From an uncultured Eubacteriales bacterium (GTDB taxonomy: Bacteria; Bacillota; Clostridia; Lachnospirales; Lachnospiraceae): 10,631 bases of DNA. The position numbers and the translations under genes were made by a program. Below are positions 7,608 through 10,631 of this stretch, piece by piece. Every line of letters begins with the position of its first letter. Position 1 is the stretch's first letter. The stretch is from positions 1 to 10,631 of the forward strand of contig ONWK01000032.1 in NCBI GenBank assembly GCA_900321505.1, given 5' to 3'. Below the pieces are notes generated by a model. It had not been told where the DNA came from and ran no database searches. It was given only the letters and a program-made list of their open reading frames with translations.

Positions 7608-8591
7608 ATGACGATCAAAGAGGTAGCGGAGCTTGCTGAGGTTTCTACCGCTGCAGTTAGCAGGTACTTCAATGGTGGTTCCCTTAGCGAGGATAAAAGA
7701 AAAAGAATCAAGAAGGTAGTTGAAAAGAATGCCTATATGCCGAATGTAATGGCAAAGACCATGCGCACGGGCCGCAGCGGACAGATCGGCGTGATCATTC
7801 CGCGTATCCAGTCCCATTCCATGTCACGAGTGTTGTCTGGACTTATGGAGAAGCTGGATGAGCGGGGATACAATATCATCCTGTGCTGTACATTTGGCAA
7901 GAGGGAGAAGGAAGTTCAGTTCATCAATTCCATGCAGCAGGGCAGACTTGAGGGTATAGTCCTCATGGGAACATCCATGACCCCCATGCTGCGGGAGACC
8001 ATTGCGGACTGTACAATCCCCATTGTAGTCACCGGACAGAATTTCAAGAATGTGCCCTGTGTCTATCATGATGATGAAACTGCCATGTATGATATGGCGA
8101 AGAGGGTGCTGGCAAAACGTAAAAACGTGGTATTTATCGGTGTGGATGAATCAGATCCGGCGACAGGCAAGGCCCGTAAGAAGGGGGTTCTGAAAGCCTT
8201 CCGCGAGGCAGGCGTTGACCCGGAGGATGTGCCCTGTATCATATCCGATTACTCAGCAGAAGGCGGCTATATCGCAGGGCAGGAGCTGCTGAAAAAATAT
8301 CCGCAGGCGGACGGAGTGATCTGTGCTTCGGACCATATCGCACATGGGGTGCTCCGGGCACTGAAGGATGCAGGGAAGAAGATACCGAAGGACATCGGTA
8401 TTACCGGTGTGGGTGACAGCTGGGCAGATATGATCACGAATCCGACACTGACCACTGTGGAACTCTTTTATGAGGAGTGTGGAAATGTGGCAGGAACCCT
8501 GCTGCTCAGGCTGATCGACGAGCCGGATGTGACCCATGCCATCGATCGGATCAAGTTGGGTTATTCTATCTTAGAAAGGGGGTCGATCTGA
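7608..8591 (+). CDS. LacI/GalR-family transcriptional regulator of the sugar locus
   Basis: This is a 328-residue DNA-binding regulator. The N-terminal helix-turn-helix (about 2-24) reads TIKEVAELAEVSTAAVSRYF and is followed by a hinge region that includes PNVMAKTMRTGRSGQIGVI. The rest is a periplasmic-binding-protein-like sugar-sensing core with SDHIAHGVLRAL and ITGVGDS, as expected for the family. The hinge has MAKTM where many LacI proteins have ARSL, so hinge packing may differ slightly. ATG 7608 was chosen for AAGGAGG (7590-7596); an in-frame GTG at 7557 lies at the candidate -35 box. The regulator sits between the ptsI/amylosucrase genes and the permease gene, and both ptsI and the permease carry identical CG-centred operators typical of LacI-family proteins. 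A role as sucrose/alpha-glucoside repressor (ScrR-like) is therefore likely but inferred. Its effector could be the sugar or its phosphate. Confidence 0.95.
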   Translation: MTIKEVAELAEVSTAAVSRYFNGGSLSEDKRKRIKKVVEKNAYMPNVMAKTMRTGRSGQIGVIIPRIQSHSMSRVLSGLMEKLDERGYNIILCCTFGKREKEVQFINSMQQGRLEGIVLMGTSMTPMLRETIADCTIPIVVTGQNFKNVPCVYHDDETAMYDMAKRVLAKRKNVVFIGVDESDPATGKARKKGVLKAFREAGVDPEDVPCIISDYSAEGGYIAGQELLKKYPQADGVICASDHIAHGVLRALKDAGKKIPKDIGITGVGDSWADMITNPTLTTVELFYEECGNVAGTLLLRLIDEPDVTHAIDRIKLGYSILERGSI

Positions 8592-8594
8592 TAC

Positions 8595-9413
8595 ATGAAA
8601 CTGATCTTTATTGACATAGACGGGACACTTACCGTACCCGGTGAAAATGTTCCGCCTGACAGCGCACTTACGGCCATCAGGGCGGCCCAGGCAAAGGGAA
8701 ATAAGGTGTTCCTCTGCACCGGCCGGAATCCGGACATGCTGAGCCCCCTGCTTGTATATAACTTTGACGGATATGTGGGCTGCGGCGGAGGATATGTTGT
8801 TGCAGATGATGAGGTGCTATTTGATTGCCCCATGACAGATGCACAGCGGGAAATAGCCCTCCGTACCCTGCATGACAGCGGCGTTTTCTGTACGGTGGAG
8901 GCTAAAGACGGATCCTGGGGCGATGAGAATCTGGGAGACTTCCTGTCCGGACAGGGCGAGGGCAACAGTGAGATCGAGCGCTGGAGGAAAGCACTGGCAG
9001 GAAATCTTGGGATCCGACCCATGGGTGAGTATGATAACCGTCCCATCTACAAGGTGGTAGTAATGTGCACATCTATGGATCAGCTTGATTCCTGCAAGAG
9101 AGAACTGGAGCAGGATTTCCGCTTCGTGGTCCAGGAAGTAAAGGCTTACAGCTGCCTGAACGGAGAACTGGTGAACCGCAAGTTTGACAAGGGTCTGGGC
9201 GTAAGGCTCATAGCAGAGCATTACGGTGTGCCCATTTCGGACACTTACGGCTTTGGAGACAGTATGAATGATCTGGAGATGATCGAGACCGTTGGAACCA
9301 GCGTCTGTATGGAGAACGGTGCCGATGCTCTGAAGAAAGTATCCGACGTGATCTGCCCCAGGGTAGAAGAGGACGGACTGTCAAAGGCATTTGCAGATCT
9401 GGGGCTTGACTGA
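8595..9413 (+). CDS. HAD-superfamily (Cof-type, class IIB) sugar-phosphatase-like hydrolase
   Basis: This 272-residue cytoplasmic phosphatase contains all four HAD motifs. They are DIDGT with nucleophile D7 and acid/base D9, T42 in LCTGR, K199 in RKFDKG, and GFGDSMND with metal-binding D222 and D226. The cap region between residues about 80 and 190 marks class IIB (Cof/YidA type), whose members dephosphorylate sugar phosphates and other small metabolites, often with loose specificity. The ATG follows the regulator's stop codon by 3 bases, and its probable binding site AAAGGGGG (8575-8582, 12 bases before the ATG) lies inside the regulator's end, so the two are co-transcribed and probably translationally coupled. 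Its place beside a PTS permease and a GH13 enzyme that uses non-phosphorylated sugar makes a role in dephosphorylating the imported sugar phosphate possible, as does general relief of sugar-phosphate stress. The substrate is unknown. Confidence 0.93.
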   Translation: MKLIFIDIDGTLTVPGENVPPDSALTAIRAAQAKGNKVFLCTGRNPDMLSPLLVYNFDGYVGCGGGYVVADDEVLFDCPMTDAQREIALRTLHDSGVFCTVEAKDGSWGDENLGDFLSGQGEGNSEIERWRKALAGNLGIRPMGEYDNRPIYKVVVMCTSMDQLDSCKRELEQDFRFVVQEVKAYSCLNGELVNRKFDKGLGVRLIAEHYGVPISDTYGFGDSMNDLEMIETVGTSVCMENGADALKKVSDVICPRVEEDGLSKAFADLGLD

Positions 9414-9442
9414 AGAGATTTTTTCTGATTGCAAAAAAATAC

Positions 9443-9470
9443 TTGCGGATTCTGAAAAAATGAGTATAAT
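9443..9470 (+). promoter_or_regulatory. Sigma-A promoter of the EIIBC permease gene
   Basis: TTGCGG (9443-9448) and a perfect TATAAT (9465-9470) are separated by 16 bases. The expected start is near 9477, about 50 bases before the gene. The layout mirrors the ptsI promoter: a TTGC-type -35, a perfect -10, then the same operator over the start region. Confidence 0.75.
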
Positions 9471-9480
9471 GTAACATGAG

Positions 9481-9494
9481 TGTAAACGATTACA
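9481..9494 (+). promoter_or_regulatory. LacI/CcpA-type operator before the EIIBC gene (copy 2)
   Basis: This site is identical to copy 1 at 3741-3754, with the next two bases (AT) also shared. It starts 10 bases after the -10 box, covering roughly +5 to +18. Beyond the 16 shared bases the surrounding sequence differs, apart from ATGA shared just upstream and ATTT a few bases downstream. The site therefore looks conserved for protein binding rather than being part of a recent duplication of the whole promoter. Confidence 0.8.
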
Positions 9495-9527
9495 ATACAT
9501 TTTCAAAAAAGGAGAGGAGGGCACCAC

Positions 9528-10631
9528 ATGGCACTCGATTACAGAAAGTGCGCTGAGGAGATCGTTGCCAATATAGGCGGTCGTGAAAACGTAGCTCAGG
9601 CGGCGCACTGTGCGACCAGACTTCGTCTTGTGATCAAGGATAACGCGAAGATCAACAAGGCTGTCCTGGAGAATGTAGATGGTGTAAAGGGCATGTTCGA
9701 GAACAACGGACAGCTTCAGCTCATCATCGGAACCGGAACCGTTAATAAAGTGTATGACGAATTCCTCGCAGTTACGGGAATGTCCGCAGCAACAAAGGAC
9801 GATGTAAAGGCTGCGGCAGCTGCACAGCAGCCCGCATGGAAGAGGGCGCTGAAGTCTATTGGAGACGTTTTCGTTCCGATCCTTCCAGCCATCGTAGCAT
9901 CCGGTCTTTTGATGGGTGTTGTCGAGGCTCTTGGTAAGGTTTGGCCGAACTTCGCGGAAACTGACTGGTACGGCTTCCTGGATATGGTAGCTAATACCGC
10001 ATTTGCATTCCTGCCGGTTATCGTAGCAGTGAGTGCGGCAAGAGTCTTCGGTGGAAATGTATATTTGGCTGCAGTTATCGGTCTTATGATGGTACACACC
10101 AGTCTGTTGAACGGCTGGAACGTAGGTAGTGAGGAAGCCATCAACAGCTTCTTCGGAATAACAACAGGGGAAATCCCGACATGGAATCTCTTCGGTAACC
10201 TTCAGATCGGAAGCTATACGGTAGGCTCCATAGCCCGTCATGGCTACCAGGGCCATGTCATACCGGTCATCATTGCCATATGGGTTATGTCAAAGCTTGA
10301 AAAATGGCTGCATAAGCACGTACCGGAAATGATCGACCTCTTCGTAGTTCCTATCACAACCGTATTTTTAACAGCACTTTTCACATTTGTAGTCATCGGA
10401 CCGATCTTTGCCGGTCTTGAAAACTATGTGCTTCAGGGAGCAAAATGGCTGGTTCAGTTCGGACCGGGTGCGATGATCATGGGTGCCCTATACCCACTGA
10501 CCGTCGTCATGGGCCTACACCATATGTACAATGTAATAGAAGCAGGCATGCTATCGTCCGCCGGGCTAAATACGTGGATGCCAATAGCATCTGCGGCGAA
10601 CTTCGCACAGTTTGGTGCCTGCCTGGCGGTC
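9528..10631 (+). CDS. PTS EIIBC permease, ScrA/SacP (sucrose / alpha-glucoside) type, cut by the window end
   Basis: The first 368 codons of a membrane permease that imports and phosphorylates a sugar are present, with no stop before the edge. The EIIB domain (about 1-85) holds the phospho-cysteine C28 in AAHCATRLRLV and the sequence GVKGMFENNGQLQLIIGTGTVNKVY. After a polar linker, the EIIC membrane domain starts near residue 115 with FVPILPAIVASGLLMG. It continues through hydrophobic segments and the motif GYQGHVIPVI to GLHHMYNVIEAG (H331-H332). These motifs resemble ScrA and SacP sucrose permeases as recalled, but trehalose, maltose and other alpha-glucoside permeases are close relatives, so sucrose is only the favoured guess. 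The expected full length is about 460-480 residues, or about 620-650 if a C-terminal EIIA is fused; that end is missing here. AGGAGG (9515-9520) lies 7 bases before the ATG. The gene has its own promoter and the shared operator. Confidence 0.94.
   Translation, partial: MALDYRKCAEEIVANIGGRENVAQAAHCATRLRLVIKDNAKINKAVLENVDGVKGMFENNGQLQLIIGTGTVNKVYDEFLAVTGMSAATKDDVKAAAAAQQPAWKRALKSIGDVFVPILPAIVASGLLMGVVEALGKVWPNFAETDWYGFLDMVANTAFAFLPVIVAVSAARVFGGNVYLAAVIGLMMVHTSLLNGWNVGSEEAINSFFGITTGEIPTWNLFGNLQIGSYTVGSIARHGYQGHVIPVIIAIWVMSKLEKWLHKHVPEMIDLFVVPITTVFLTALFTFVVIGPIFAGLENYVLQGAKWLVQFGPGAMIMGALYPLTVVMGLHHMYNVIEAGMLSSAGLNTWMPIASAANFAQFGACLAV

Noticed and set aside
9418..9440. Possible terminator after the HAD gene (ATTTTTT ... 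AAAAAAT)
   Set aside because: The stem would be seven A-T pairs only, with no GC-rich part and no following T tract; more likely AT-rich sequence upstream of the permease promoter.
9381..10256. 291-codon minus-strand open frame at the right end
   Set aside because: It overlaps the EIIBC gene, its promoter and operator; the + strand has clear EIIB and EIIC motifs and a strong ribosome binding site.
1..10631. CRISPR arrays, tRNA or rRNA genes, transposons, phage or defence genes, riboswitches
   Set aside because: No regularly spaced repeats, cloverleaf sequences, transposase or integrase motifs, or conserved aptamer-like leaders were recognised by reading; the longest gap between genes (3639-3843) is explained by terminators, a promoter and an operator.

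Overview
The window looks like chromosome from an anaerobic, low-to-moderate GC Bacillota, most likely a Lachnospiraceae-type gut Clostridia. The basis is strong AGGAGG-type ribosome binding sites, sigma-A promoters (TTGNNN / TATAAT), a CcpA/LacI-style CG-centred operator and the character of the proteins. The taxon is inferred, since no rRNA is present. Six protein genes are visible, all on the + strand; the last runs off the right edge. No tRNA, rRNA, CRISPR array, insertion sequence, integrase or defence gene was seen, and no gene-free stretch exceeds about 205 bases.

Region 1 (1-3730) starts with an intrinsic terminator of an upstream gene. It is followed by a monocistronic gene for a large soluble cyclic-di-GMP protein. 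This protein has three tandem PAS-like repeats, an intact GGDEF domain, a GAF-like linker, a degenerate GGDEF (GGDNF) and a complete EAL phosphodiesterase. One or two terminator hairpins close the unit.

Region 2 (3700-10631) is a sugar-uptake locus. It encodes PTS enzyme I (ptsI, without an adjacent HPr gene), a GH13 amylosucrase/sucrose-hydrolase-like enzyme, a LacI-family regulator, a HAD-IIB (Cof-type) phosphatase that starts 3 bases after the regulator, and a PTS EIIBC permease of the ScrA/SacP (sucrose, alpha-glucoside) type cut by the window end.

The most informative signal is non-coding. The same 16 bases, containing the CG-centred operator TGTAAACGATTACA, lie at the transcription start of two separate promoters, one for ptsI and one for the EIIBC permease. 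This suggests that a sugar-specific LacI-type repressor, or CcpA, co-regulates the general PTS enzyme I and a specific permease. The amylosucrase gene could be read from the ptsI promoter and has a perfect 13-bp inverted repeat just upstream of its ribosome binding site.

Working model (inference): the EIIBC imports and phosphorylates sucrose or a related alpha-glucoside using phosphate from enzyme I. The GH13 enzyme acts on unphosphorylated sucrose-like sugar. The HAD enzyme might connect the two by dephosphorylation. No sucrose-6-phosphate hydrolase (GH32) is in the window, though one could lie downstream. No wholly new gene system was found; the interest is in the regulatory wiring and gene combination.
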